Of a stretch of DNA of 39,568 nt, positions 1 through 7,880 are shown one piece after another; positions within the stretch are counted from its first letter, which is position 1; each line of letters starts with the position of its first letter. The notes below the pieces were generated by a model that was given only the letters and a program-made list of their open reading frames with translations, was not told the DNA's origin and made no database searches. The DNA lies in contig QZJY01000014.1 of assembly GCA_003597995.1 (NCBI GenBank), forward strand, positions 1-39,568, given 5' to 3'. This DNA comes from Dehalococcoidia bacterium. Its GTDB lineage: Bacteria; Chloroflexota; Dehalococcoidia; Dehalococcoidales; UBA1222. The position numbers and the translations under genes were made by a program.

Positions 1-450
1 AGCCAAGTACAAAAGGTACAAAGGGATGCCTGTACTGCCTATACCGTGTACAGATATGATGTTACCCTCAGGCTCTTGAATGACGGCGCGGAGAACGTGT
101 CGGGTTGGCTCAAGATGCTCCTTGTGGATACCACAAAGGAGGAGGGGCACAATATCATAGATACCCAATATGTACAGGTGGATGTCCCGGCCCAGACGGT
201 AGTGAACAACGCCTATAAAGTGGTATTCGGTAGCGGTCTGGACCAGCCGGGCCGCACCGAGGTGCGCGCTGAGGTAGTTGTGGGTAATGTGCCGGATTCC
301 ACTTGCAATGGTACAGGGAGAATCGCGCTGAATACATGGCCTTTTGTTAATGGGCTCAAGGCTCATTTTATCGAAACAGTGCGGACGACGGAGCTGTACA
401 CTCCGCCTCCAGCCATTGATTGGGAGAAGTATGTTTTTTTTAATCAATAA
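1..450 (+). CDS. Unknown protein, 5'-truncated by window edge (paralogue of 1335-1814)
   Basis: The frame is open from base 1, so the true start lies outside the window; a GTG at 46 is only an internal candidate. The 149 visible residues align without gaps to the product of 1335-1814, with well over half the positions identical by eye. Shared blocks include KVQRD, YTV, RYDV, SGWLKM, DTQYV, FGSGLD and GNVP. Both copies carry a CNG(T/S)G motif near residue 110, resembling half of a DnaJ-type CxxCxGxG zinc repeat, and both end in NQ. No signal peptide or membrane segment is visible in this part. Alternating hydrophobic residues suggest a beta-rich fold. I do not recognise the family, so no function is given. 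The stop lies 20 bases before the lipoprotein start at 470, so the two may be co-transcribed. Confidence 0.7.
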   Translation, partial: SQVQKVQRDACTAYTVYRYDVTLRLLNDGAENVSGWLKMLLVDTTKEEGHNIIDTQYVQVDVPAQTVVNNAYKVVFGSGLDQPGRTEVRAEVVVGNVPDSTCNGTGRIALNTWPFVNGLKAHFIETVRTTELYTPPPAIDWEKYVFFNQ

Positions 451-469
451 GTGGACTTTGACTCAGGCG

Positions 470-913
470 ATGACAAAATTAATTGTCTCTCTACTGGTAG
501 TTATGCTGGTCATTAGCCTATCAGGATGCGCCGGAACGAGTTTTGTTGCTCCCCAGCCTTTGATGATTAGACCATCTCCAATCATCGTAGAGATGAAGCC
601 GGTGTATGACGAGTACATATCCAATACGGCGGCAGCCGATGCCAAATATTACGGGCGACGACTTCAATTCACTAGTTTAACTGTGGATAAGGTACTGCGC
701 ACTGGCGGGAGAGCACCCTCCGTCAACGACAACTTCATGGTGGGCGATTTCAAGTTCATCCTCAGGTACCCCTCGGACGTGGAGAAAATGTCCGAAGGGA
801 CACTAGTCGATGTGGTCGGCGAGTGCCGTGGAATGATGTTCGGCTATATACTCATAGTTGACTGTTGGATCAAGGTTATTGGCGGTGTTGTGACACCCTG
901 GATGGGTTATTAG
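470..913 (+). CDS. Predicted lipoprotein with OB-fold (tRNA_anti-like) domain
   Basis: The product has 147 residues. It starts with a lipoprotein signal: MTK, a hydrophobic run of about 14 residues, then the lipobox LSGC with the acylated cysteine near residue 20. It should therefore be exported and anchored to the membrane. The mature part, from about residue 55, contains a small beta-barrel pattern (YYGRRLQF...VVGECRGM...VDCWIKVI) like the tRNA_anti-like OB-fold found in many bacterial lipoproteins of unknown role. The frame stays open upstream to 344, but the ATG at 470 is chosen because it puts the signal peptide at the N-terminus. It follows the unknown gene ending at 450. The OB-fold assignment is pattern-based and the function is unknown. 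Confidence 0.65.
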   Translation: MTKLIVSLLVVMLVISLSGCAGTSFVAPQPLMIRPSPIIVEMKPVYDEYISNTAAADAKYYGRRLQFTSLTVDKVLRTGGRAPSVNDNFMVGDFKFILRYPSDVEKMSEGTLVDVVGECRGMMFGYILIVDCWIKVIGGVVTPWMGY

Positions 914-932
914 CCAGGGAGACTCGCGTCAA

Positions 933-1325
933 CTACTCGTAGCGCAGGGCTTCAACCGGATTTTTCCTGGCCGCACGCAGGGCCGGTACTACCCCAAAGA
1001 CTATGCCTGCTCCCATGGATATACCCAGAGCCAGAGCTATAGACTGGGGAGTGACCTGAGCCGGAATCCCCAGTCTTAACTCTATTATAAAAGCCGCCCC
1101 GAATGACAAGACCAGCCCAACCAGACCACCCAAGAAACCCAGAGTGACTGATTCAACCAGAAACTGGGACAGAATGTTACCATCGGTGGCACCAACCGCC
1201 TTGCGTATGCCGATTTCCTTTGTCCTTTCAGCCACAGCCACCAGCATGATATTCATAATGCCTATGCCTCCGACTAGAAGCGATATAGCAGCGATGCCTG
1301 CAACGGCAGCGGTTCTGTCAACGGC
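933..1325 (-). pseudogene. C-terminal fragment of a MacB/FtsX-type ABC transporter permease
   Basis: The minus-strand reading has the hallmark C-terminal core of MacB-like permeases: LLVGGIGIMNIMLV, then ERTKEIGIRKAVGA, two more membrane segments, and the terminal ARKNPVEALRYE. Homology runs upstream of the ATG at 1256 to about base 1325 and then stops. The N-terminal membrane segment and large periplasmic domain, normally about 250-280 more residues, are absent. In their place is the plus-strand unknown gene starting near 1335. No ATPase partner is nearby. The piece cannot encode a working permease, so it is called a gene remnant. An assembly misjoin at about 1320-1335 would give the same picture. 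Confidence 0.75.
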
Positions 1326-1334
1326 ACTCCCGGA

Positions 1335-1814
1335 ATGGAAAACGTATCTGTCCTGGAGGCGAATAGCCAGGAAATCAAAGTCCAGCGCGATTCATGCGGT
1401 ATCTATACCGTTTTCAGATACGATGTATCAGTGAGCTTGCTAAATGAGGGGGTGGAAGAAGCCTCTGGCTGGTTGAAAATGACTCTTATCGACACCTCCA
1501 AAGAGGAGGGACAGGGAGCGCTGGATACACAATACGTCAAAGTAGATGTTCCAGCGGGCTCGGTAAGCGGCAATACCTACACCGTTATTTTCGGCAGCGG
1601 CCTGGACCGTTGGGGTGCCACTACCGTGAAAGCAGAAACTGTAATCGGGAATGTTCCGTGTGCCGCGTGTAACGGAAGTGGCAAAATACCTCTCAACCTT
1701 TTACCTTTCATCAGCAGCTTAAAATCTTATTTGAACGAACGAAGTCAGGAAATATCCCCCTACAATCCCCCTGTGTACGTTGACTGGGACCACTATGGCT
1801 TTTCCAACCAATAA
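1335..1814 (+). CDS. Unknown protein, paralogue of the gene at 1-450
   Basis: This 159-residue protein begins MENVSVLEANSQE and then aligns along its length with the partial protein at 1-450 (SQxxKVQRD, RYDV, SGWLKM, KEEG, LDTQYV, FGSGLD, GNVP). Here the cysteine motif is fuller, CAACNGSGK, matching a CxxCxGxG half-site. It ends YGFSNQ. No ribosome-binding site precedes the ATG, and the frame is open back to 1278, so this copy may itself be truncated at the junction with the permease fragment. No signal peptide or membrane helix is seen. The family is unknown; the gapless match between the two copies shows that the sequence is or was under protein-level selection. Confidence 0.65.
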   Translation: MENVSVLEANSQEIKVQRDSCGIYTVFRYDVSVSLLNEGVEEASGWLKMTLIDTSKEEGQGALDTQYVKVDVPAGSVSGNTYTVIFGSGLDRWGATTVKAETVIGNVPCAACNGSGKIPLNLLPFISSLKSYLNERSQEISPYNPPVYVDWDHYGFSNQ

Positions 1815-1916
1815 AGAGGATATGATAACCAAAGAATATTTGTATTGTGCGACATATTCGGTTTGCCTTTTGTTGATTTAAACACGTGATTTCTGCTCCA
1901 AAGCGAGTGTTCTGAG

Positions 1917-2219
1917 CTAGGATTGGCCAGCATTCGTCTTATCATTTGCCAGCCGGTTAAGTTCCTCTCTGTCTTTCAGCATGCTGCCCCACCAGAAGTA
2001 AAGCGCTAAAAGGAACACAATCACCAGCCCCATGCCCATCCATACAGCAGGCCAGAACCACGAGGCCGGTATTTGCGGATACCTCATCACCAGGTACAGC
2101 ATGAATGCCGCCATGAGAACAAACACGAATACCAGCAGGATGATAATGAGGAACGTCCAGAGCGCCGTCTCCGCGATGTCGAGAACGGCGGCCAGAAACC
2201 TGCTGGATTTCGATGTCAT
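1917..2219 (-). CDS. Small integral membrane protein, unknown
   Basis: The product is 100 residues with two long hydrophobic stretches, about 17-44 and 54-76, separated by RYPQIPASWF, and a charged C-terminal tail (KDREELNRLANDK). This predicts two membrane helices. The ATG at 2219 is preceded by GAGGAAAG about 13 bases upstream, a loose ribosome-binding site. No family motif is recognised. It lies alone on the minus strand, downstream of repeat-rich DNA. Hydropathy and the absence of a competing frame support it as a real gene. Confidence 0.6.
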   Translation of the reverse strand: MTSKSSRFLAAVLDIAETALWTFLIIILLVFVFVLMAAFMLYLVMRYPQIPASWFWPAVWMGMGLVIVFLLALYFWWGSMLKDREELNRLANDKTNAGQS

Positions 2220-2546
2220 AGCGCTGATATTTCTTTCCTCGGTTAATGTATAAAAATCATTTCCCTCTCCCCTTGTGGGAGAGGATTAAGGTGAGGGGTA
2301 GTTAAAGAGGTCAGTTTGAGAGACTTCATTCGATAAGAATCTCCCTTAATCCCTCTTTTCCAAAGAGGGACAATAAAAATTCTCTTCCCCTTGGAAAGAG
2401 TTTGCCGTGAGTCTGCCTCAGGCAGATAAATGTTTGAGAGGGGTAATATTCCCCATCCCGTCTCTCCCCTTGGAAAGGGGAGATTAAGAGGGATTCTTTC
2501 CGATTGATTACCAAATATTGCACATCAGGGTCGATACGAAAAGCAT
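2220..2546. repeat. Gene-free stretch made of intergenic palindromic repeats
   Basis: Several short repeat modules fill this gap. A hairpin of the type CTCTCCCC...GGGAGAGG followed by ATTAAGGTGAGGG lies at about 2267-2299. A reverse-orientation copy of the main repeat lies at 2331-2376. A composite copy at about 2388-2446 encloses the palindrome TCTGCCTCAGGCAGA (2412-2426). A full forward copy (CTCTCCCCTTGGAAAGGGGAGA, AAGAGGGATTCTT, then ATTGCA) lies at 2461-2521. No protein-coding potential is credible here; the open frame at 2326-2565 is only translated repeat. Confidence 0.8.
2412..2426. repeat. 15-bp palindrome, compensated variant
   Basis: TCTGCCTCAGGCAGA differs from TCCGCCTCAGGCGGA at two symmetric positions, so the stem stays perfectly paired. 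It is nested in a larger composite repeat at about 2388-2446. Confidence 0.8.
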
Positions 2547-3314
2547 TTACAGGCTCTTGACCCACTCCACGGCATTCTTGTAGATGGCCGAACCCAGGCT
2601 GCTCTCTTTAGCTTCTCCGCGCGTCCAGCGGGGATGCTGGCTCGCCCGGATATGGTCTTCGGGGTGCGGCATGAGCCCGAATATGCGCCCGGTGGCGTCC
2701 GTAATGCCGGCGATGTCTTTCATTGAGCCGTTGGGGTTGTGGGGATAGCCTGAATGCTTTCTCCCCTCGGCATCGGTGTAATAGAGCGCCACGTCCAGGC
2801 TGTCTATCACCTCGGGGGCGGCCACCAGCTTGCCCTCGCCGTGGGCCACCGGCACGTAGATAGTCTGGATGCCCTTGGTGAAGACGCATTTGCTCTTGGG
2901 ATTAGCCGTCAGGTAAACCCAGCGGCACTCGAAGCGCCCGGAGTCGTTGTTGGCGAGCGTGACAGTCTGCCCTTTGGACATGGGCCCCGGCAGTATGCCC
3001 GCTTTTACCAGTGTCTGGAAGCCGTTGCATACGCCCAGCACCAGCCCGCTGCGCTCGATGAAAGGCTCTATCTCCGCTCTCAGTTTGAGGTTGAGCTCGC
3101 TCGCCAGCACCCTGCCTGCGCCCAGGTCGTCGCCGTAAGCAAACCCGCCGGGGAAGACTACAACCTGGTAGTCGGCAAAGCGGAAAGCTGATGCGGCCAC
3201 CTGGTTGATGGTGGCAAGTTGCGTCAGGGCTCCCGCCTGCTGGAAGGCCGCCGCTGTTTCCTCGTCGCGGTTGGTGCCGGGTGCGCGCAGTATCAAAACG
3301 TTTACATTGCTCAT
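2547..3314 (-). CDS. purQ: Phosphoribosylformylglycinamidine synthase, glutaminase subunit PurQ
   Basis: This class I glutamine amidotransferase subunit supplies ammonia from glutamine to PurL in step four of cytoplasmic purine synthesis. From the ATG at 3314 it is 255 residues. Visible features are the N-terminal strand and APGTNRD motif, PGGFAYGDDLGAG, the nucleophile cysteine in GVCNGFQ (residue 96), and the His/Glu pair in GLMPHPED near the C-terminus. The C-terminal part is longer than in the roughly 227-residue Bacillus type. The frame continues to an upstream ATG at 3347, but those 11 residues (GNQNPKESEH) are not family-like and are partly repeat-derived. It lies 263 bases downstream of purL on the same strand, with repeats between them. 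Confidence 0.95.
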   Translation of the reverse strand: MSNVNVLILRAPGTNRDEETAAAFQQAGALTQLATINQVAASAFRFADYQVVVFPGGFAYGDDLGAGRVLASELNLKLRAEIEPFIERSGLVLGVCNGFQTLVKAGILPGPMSKGQTVTLANNDSGRFECRWVYLTANPKSKCVFTKGIQTIYVPVAHGEGKLVAAPEVIDSLDVALYYTDAEGRKHSGYPHNPNGSMKDIAGITDATGRIFGLMPHPEDHIRASQHPRWTRGEAKESSLGSAIYKNAVEWVKSL

Positions 3315-3577
3315 ATGTTCAGATTCTTTGGGGTTTTGGTTTCCCATCCCCTTAATCCCCTTCCCTCAGGGAAGGGGAAATTATTTAAGAGGGTGGACGC
3401 TGCGGTGTCCCCCTCTTGCAGGATCTTCCCCTGAAGAAAAAGGGTGACCGGGTTTGACCTTATTATTTTCTCAAACATTACTTTTAAATCTTTTTATACT
3501 TCTCTCCCTTGACGGGAGAGACAAGAGTGAGGGTGAAAGTTTTGAAAACCACTCACATCATGTCTATTTAACTGAGT
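3315..3577. repeat. Repeat-filled gap between purL and purQ
   Basis: About 3350-3400 holds a reverse-type hairpin (CCCCTTCCCTCAGGGAAGGGG) followed by TTTAAGAGGG. At 3412-3428 (minus strand) is the 17-mer GAAGATCCTGCAAGAGG, also found at 15588-15604. At 3501-3537 is a CTCTCCCTTGACGGGAGAG hairpin with a GTGAGGGTG tail. No gene is visible. Transcription from purL to purQ would have to pass these hairpins. Confidence 0.7.
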
Positions 3578-6445
3578 TTACCAGCGCAGGGGTTTCTGCC
3601 ATGACTCTTTGAGCGTTTTTATCGGGAGCGAGATGACCAGTTTACCCTTGAGTCCCTTGACTTTGAGTGTATTACCGGGCGTCACCTTGCCGATAAGGGC
3701 GAAAGAGTTGCCGCGCAGCGTATTCTCGAACTCCTCCTGGTTGCCGGGTTCTACCTCAACCAGAAAACGCGAGTTGGACTCGGAGAAAAGTAAAACGTCG
3801 TCGCGCTCGATGTCCTCGCCAGTCGGAATTTTCCCTAGCGAGACCTCCGCCCCCAGGTTTCCGGCGAAGGCCATCTCGGCCAGCGCCACCCCCAGCCCTC
3901 CCTCCGACAGGTCGTGGCATGATTTGACCAGGCTCATCGAGGTTGCCAGGCTCAGGCTGTCCATCAGCTTGCGCGAGGTTTCGGGCCTGACCTGGGGAGA
4001 ATTGTTTCCCACATAGCCTAGCCGCGAGTAATACTCGGAGCCGCCGAGCTCAGCGAAAGTTTGGCCGACGAGATACAGGAGGTTCCCCGCTTGTTTTAAG
4101 TCCATGGAGATGGCTTTAGACGAATCCTCCATTACGGCCATAGCCGAGATGAGCAGCGTGTGCGGGATGGAGATGCGCTTGCCCTCATGCTCGAACTCGT
4201 TGTTCAGGCTGTCCTTGCCCGAAATGAAAGGCGTTTTATAAGCCAGTGACATGTCATAGCAAGCCTGAGACGCTTTCACCAGCGCCCCCAGGCTCTGTTT
4301 GTCCCGGACGCTGCCCCAGCAGAAATTATCCAGCAGCGCCGCCTGTTTCAGGCTGCCGCCCACGGCGATGATTTGTCTAAGAGCTTCATCTATGGCGGAG
4401 GCAGCCATCCAGTAGGGGTTGACGTCGCCGTAGCGCGTGTTGATGCCGTTGGAAATAATCAGCCCGCGGCTGGACGTTGCCACCGGTTTAATGATGGCGG
4501 CATCGCCCGGTCCGTCCTCGGCTTCCCCGACGAGGGGCTTGAGCACGCTGGCGCCCTGCACCTCGTGGTCGTACTGGCGGATGACCCATTCCTTGCTGCA
4601 CACGTTCCATGCCCCCAGTATCTTGAGCAGCGTGTCGTTATAATCGCCGGAAGGCGCGAGTTCCGGTTCGGGATGTATAGGCCGGGTCCATTCGGCAGCC
4701 AGCGACATTTGCGGCCTGCCGCCGTGCAGGAACTCCATTTGAAGGTCGCAGACGGTGTGCTCTTTATAATACAGGGTTAATTTCTTGTCGTCGGTGAACT
4801 CGCCGATGACGGTAGCTTCCGCCCCTTCCGCGGCGAATATCTCCAGCAGCTCTTCAACATTGGCCGGAGGCACGGCCAGCAGCATGCGCTCCTGCGACTC
4901 AGATATCCATATCTCGGAGTACGACAGTCCGGCATATTTGAGCGGCACTTTATCGAGGTAGACCTTGACGCCCGTCTCTTCGCCCATCTCGCCCACGGCG
5001 GAAGACAGTCCCCCGCCGCCGCAATCGGTGATGCGCGAGAAGAGCTTTTTGTCTCTGGCTTTTAAGAGGCCGTCGAGCACCTTCTTCTCCACGATGGCGT
5101 TGCCTATCTGCACCGAGGTAAACGAGAGCTCGGTCGAATCGCGCGTCAGCTGTTCCGAGGCGAAGGTGACGCCGTGTATGCCGTCGCGCCCGGTGCGCCC
5201 GCCCGCCAGCACCACCTTATCTCCTGGCTTTTGTTTGCCCTGCTGCGACATGTCCTTGGGCATGATGCCCACCGTGCCGCAGAAGACCAGCGGGTTGGCG
5301 GTGTAACGCTCGTCGAACAGGATAGCCCCATTAAGCGTGGGGATGCCCAGGCGGTTGCCGTAATCGGCTACCCCCGCCCTTACTCCCTTGAAGACCCGTC
5401 TGGGATGCAGCACGCCCGGAGGCAGGCGGTTGAAATCGAAATCCGGCGGGCCGAAGCAGAAGACGTCGGTGTTGGCGATGGGTTTGGCTCCCAGCCCTGT
5501 CCCCATGACGTCGCGCACCACCCCGCCCACGCCGGTGGCCGCCCCGCCGTAAGGCTCGATGGCGGAGGGGTGGTTGTGCGTCTCCACCTTGAAGCAGACG
5601 GCCCAGTCGCCGTCGAAGTCGATAACGCCGGCGTTGTCCCGGAAAACGGAGAGGCACCACGGCGGCGAAAGCTCCTTGGTGGCTTTCATGACCGTCGCTT
5701 TGAGCAGGTTGTCGATGCTCTGCCCCTCGAAATCGAAGCGCGCCTTGAAGGTCTTGTGCACGCAGTGCTCGCTCCAGGTCTGCCCCAGCGTTTCCAGCTC
5801 CGCATCGGTAGGGTTGCGCTCAAGCTTGTTGTAATACTCTTTGACCGCCGCAATTTCCGGGGTGTTGAGGCTGTAGTCGCGCCCTATCTGCGAGAGCTGT
5901 TCCGAGGTCGCTCCGAGCAGGTCGATATGCCTCAGCTTGAAAACATACTTCGGGCTTTCGGGGAAGGCTTTAGGCGTTTCCTTAACTACATGCTGGATGA
6001 TGGGGTTGACCAGCAGCCGGGCTTTTATCATGTCCAGCTCGCTTGAGTTGAGAATACCCTGTATGCGGTAGCGCTGGGCCGTCTTGGCGGCGCGGATGGT
6101 GGTTATGCTCATGTTGGAGAGCGCCTGCATCAGCGTTTCTTCCACCGGGTCGGTGACGCCGGGGTTATAGGTTACGGTGATGTTGTGAATCTCGGCAGTG
6201 TCGGCGTTCTGGAGGGGCGAGTCCGCCTGAGGCGGATACTCCTGCGTGATGGGGTCGACCAGCAGCTCGCGGGTGATGCGTTCCAGTTCTTTAGGCGTGA
6301 GCGAGCCGTCCAGCCAGTAGAAATCGCTGACGGTTACGTAGATGTCTTTCTTATGGATGCCCAGGTCGTGGATGCCACGCACTATACCGGCACCGCGCGG
6401 GTCGGGCTGTCCCTGCTTCAGGCATACTTCGATGCTATAAATCAA
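3578..6445 (-). CDS. purL: PurS-PurL fusion: phosphoribosylformylglycinamidine synthase synthetase subunit
   Basis: This 955-residue protein converts FGAR to FGAM using ATP and PurQ-derived ammonia. Residues 1-75 and 86-160 are two PurS-like modules (MIYSIEVCLK... and IHNITVTYNPGVTDP...), taking the place of a free PurS. The PurL catalytic body follows, with TWSEHC (about 223-228), the ATP/metal segment KVETHNHPSAIEPYGGAATGVGG, DCGGGGLSSAVGEMGEE, GKDSL and HDLSEGGLGVALAEM. The start is TTG at 6445, supported by GGAG six bases upstream. Residues 70-75 (YPPQAD), in the linker between the PurS modules, are encoded by a 15-bp palindrome (6222-6236) that also occurs between genes at 15531-15545. 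It is probably transcribed with purQ. Confidence 0.95.
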   Translation of the reverse strand: MIYSIEVCLKQGQPDPRGAGIVRGIHDLGIHKKDIYVTVSDFYWLDGSLTPKELERITRELLVDPITQEYPPQADSPLQNADTAEIHNITVTYNPGVTDPVEETLMQALSNMSITTIRAAKTAQRYRIQGILNSSELDMIKARLLVNPIIQHVVKETPKAFPESPKYVFKLRHIDLLGATSEQLSQIGRDYSLNTPEIAAVKEYYNKLERNPTDAELETLGQTWSEHCVHKTFKARFDFEGQSIDNLLKATVMKATKELSPPWCLSVFRDNAGVIDFDGDWAVCFKVETHNHPSAIEPYGGAATGVGGVVRDVMGTGLGAKPIANTDVFCFGPPDFDFNRLPPGVLHPRRVFKGVRAGVADYGNRLGIPTLNGAILFDERYTANPLVFCGTVGIMPKDMSQQGKQKPGDKVVLAGGRTGRDGIHGVTFASEQLTRDSTELSFTSVQIGNAIVEKKVLDGLLKARDKKLFSRITDCGGGGLSSAVGEMGEETGVKVYLDKVPLKYAGLSYSEIWISESQERMLLAVPPANVEELLEIFAAEGAEATVIGEFTDDKKLTLYYKEHTVCDLQMEFLHGGRPQMSLAAEWTRPIHPEPELAPSGDYNDTLLKILGAWNVCSKEWVIRQYDHEVQGASVLKPLVGEAEDGPGDAAIIKPVATSSRGLIISNGINTRYGDVNPYWMAASAIDEALRQIIAVGGSLKQAALLDNFCWGSVRDKQSLGALVKASQACYDMSLAYKTPFISGKDSLNNEFEHEGKRISIPHTLLISAMAVMEDSSKAISMDLKQAGNLLYLVGQTFAELGGSEYYSRLGYVGNNSPQVRPETSRKLMDSLSLATSMSLVKSCHDLSEGGLGVALAEMAFAGNLGAEVSLGKIPTGEDIERDDVLLFSESNSRFLVEVEPGNQEEFENTLRGNSFALIGKVTPGNTLKVKGLKGKLVISLPIKTLKESWQKPLRW
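6222..6236. repeat. 15-bp palindrome inside purL
   Basis: TCCGCCTGAGGCGGA is an inverted repeat with a one-base centre. The same element, in the opposite orientation, occurs between genes at 15531-15545, and a variant with paired changes occurs at 2412-2426. Here it lies in frame within purL and encodes part of residues 70-75. Confidence 0.85.
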
Positions 6446-6461
6446 GCGGTACTCCAGTTGT

Positions 6462-6620
6462 CATTGCGAGCGACTGAAAGGAGCGCAGCAATCGCATTGG
6501 TTGACTGACTAACATTGTTATTGAAGTGGGCATGGGTCATAATTCCGAGATTGCCGCGTCGTCCCGATAAAAATATTTGATTTGTGATAGATGTATCGGG
6601 ACTCCTCGCAATGACGATCC
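6462..6620. repeat. Inverted pair of TCATTGCGAG-type intergenic repeats
   Basis: At 6462-6487 the sequence runs GTCATTGCGAG...GCAATCGC, and at 6547-6616 a complementary arm runs GATTGCCGCGTCG...CTCCTCGCAATGACG. Together they form a long, interrupted inverted repeat in the gap between pdxS and purL. Related sequence appears at 18497-18532 (ATTGCGATTCTTCGCC...CAGAATGAC). Repeats of this type are common between genes in several bacterial groups; the function is unknown. Confidence 0.7.
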
Positions 6621-6622
6621 GG

Positions 6623-7507
6623 TTACCAGCCCCTGCCTGCCAGAAGCTCCTGCGGCGGTATCTTGGAGATTTCCAGGCCCTTCATGGCATCGCCCAGGTC
6701 TCTGGACACCTCGGCAATGACGGAGGCGTCCTTGTAGTGCGTGGTGGCCTTGACGATGGCCTTGGCCATGGCGGAAGGATTGGATGATTTGAAGATGCCG
6801 GAGCCCACGAAGACGCCCTCGGCCCCCAGATACATCATGAGGGCGGCGTCGGACGGCGTGGCGATGCCTCCGGCGGCGAAATTGACCACCGGCAGCTTGC
6901 CGGAATTGTGTACTTCGATAACCAGGTCGAGCGGCGCTTGAATCTCCTTGGCGAAGGCGGGCAGTTCGTCCTGGGGTAAAGCGGATAACTTGCGGATGTC
7001 GTCCATGACGGTGCGCATGTGGCGCACGGCCTCCACGACGTTGCCGGTGCCGGCCTCGCCCTTGGTGCGTATCATGGCGGCGCCCTCGCCGATGCGGCGC
7101 AGGGCCTCGCCCAGGTTGCGGCAGCCGCACACGAACGGCACTTTAAAATCGTGCTTCCACACGTGGTGAGCCTCGTCGGCGGGGGTGAGCACCTCGCTCT
7201 CGTCGATATAGTCCACGCCGATGGCCTCCAGCACGCGGGCCTCCACGAAATGCCCGATGCGGCACTTGGCCATGACGGGAATGGTGACGCATTTCATGAT
7301 GTTCTCGATGATAGTAAGGTCGGCCATGCGGGCCACCCCGCCGGCGGCGCGGATGTCGGAAGGCACGCGCTCCAGAGCCATGACGGAGCAGGCTCCGGCA
7401 TCCTCGGCTATCTTGGCCTGCTCGGCGTTGATAACGTCCATGATGACGCCGCCCTTGAGCATCTGGGCCAGGCCGGTTTTAAGTTTCCAGGTACCAGTTT
7501 CCTGCAT
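6623..7507 (-). CDS. pdxS: Pyridoxal 5'-phosphate synthase lyase subunit PdxS
   Basis: PdxS makes PLP from ribose 5-phosphate, glyceraldehyde 3-phosphate and ammonia supplied by PdxT. The 294-residue length is typical. The TIM-barrel lyase shows the catalytic lysines K81 (MAKCRIGHF) and K149 ([10 protein letters not shown]), the substrate aspartate in VIMDV (residue 24), and the phosphate-binding FAAGGIATP and VFVGSGIF loops. The ATG at 7507 is supported by AGGAG about nine bases upstream. The glutaminase partner PdxT is not next to it and is absent from this window, so it is presumably encoded elsewhere. Confidence 0.97.
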   Translation of the reverse strand: MQETGTWKLKTGLAQMLKGGVIMDVINAEQAKIAEDAGACSVMALERVPSDIRAAGGVARMADLTIIENIMKCVTIPVMAKCRIGHFVEARVLEAIGVDYIDESEVLTPADEAHHVWKHDFKVPFVCGCRNLGEALRRIGEGAAMIRTKGEAGTGNVVEAVRHMRTVMDDIRKLSALPQDELPAFAKEIQAPLDLVIEVHNSGKLPVVNFAAGGIATPSDAALMMYLGAEGVFVGSGIFKSSNPSAMAKAIVKATTHYKDASVIAEVSRDLGDAMKGLEISKIPPQELLAGRGW

Positions 7508-7880
7508 AGTTTTATATCTCCTGAGACCTATAATCTAGCACAAATTCGGGAGATTGTGAAATAAAAAGCGGAATATCCATGCTGGAGGGCATAAAGGATG
7601 GCCGAAGCATCTGGAGGGGAGGAATCCGCTGATTTCCTCTCCCATCGCGGAAGAGGTTAGGTAAGGGTGTATTCCCCCAATCAGTCTCTCCCTTTGGAAA
7701 GGGGAGATTAAGCCTGCACTGAGCCCCATCAGTCGGGCGAATGTGAGGGATTCTTTCTGCTATGCTACTCACAATTGCATAAAAAGACTCCCGTTGCTAG
7801 GAAGCCCGATATAAATATTGAACTTATCGCCTATACGCAGAGGGCTTGCGACATATCGCCACGCTCCCTATAATGTCCGC
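7508..7880. repeat. Gene-free stretch with a repeat copy carrying an insertion
   Basis: The stretch separates the divergent pdxS and the gene at 7881. At 7684-7779 lies a copy of the main repeat: CTCTCCCTTTGGAAAGGGGAGA then ATTAAG, about 33 inserted bases, AGGGATTCTTT, and finally ACAATTGCA. The promoter for the next gene is at 7846-7874. No coding sequence is credible in the rest. Confidence 0.65.
7846..7874 (+). promoter_or_regulatory. Sigma-70-type promoter placed for a leaderless transcript
   Basis: The -35 box is TTGCGA (7846-7851), the spacer is 17 bases, and the -10 box is a perfect TATAAT (7869-7874). The ATG at 7881 comes only six bases after the -10 box, where transcription would be expected to start, and no ribosome-binding site exists between them. 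Confidence 0.75.

Noticed and set aside
2326-2565. 79-residue minus-strand frame
   Set aside because: It is a translation of the palindromic repeats.
5174-6046. 290-residue open frame on the plus strand
   Set aside because: It lies wholly antisense to the conserved purL coding region and has no domain pattern; it follows from the GC-rich codon use of purL.
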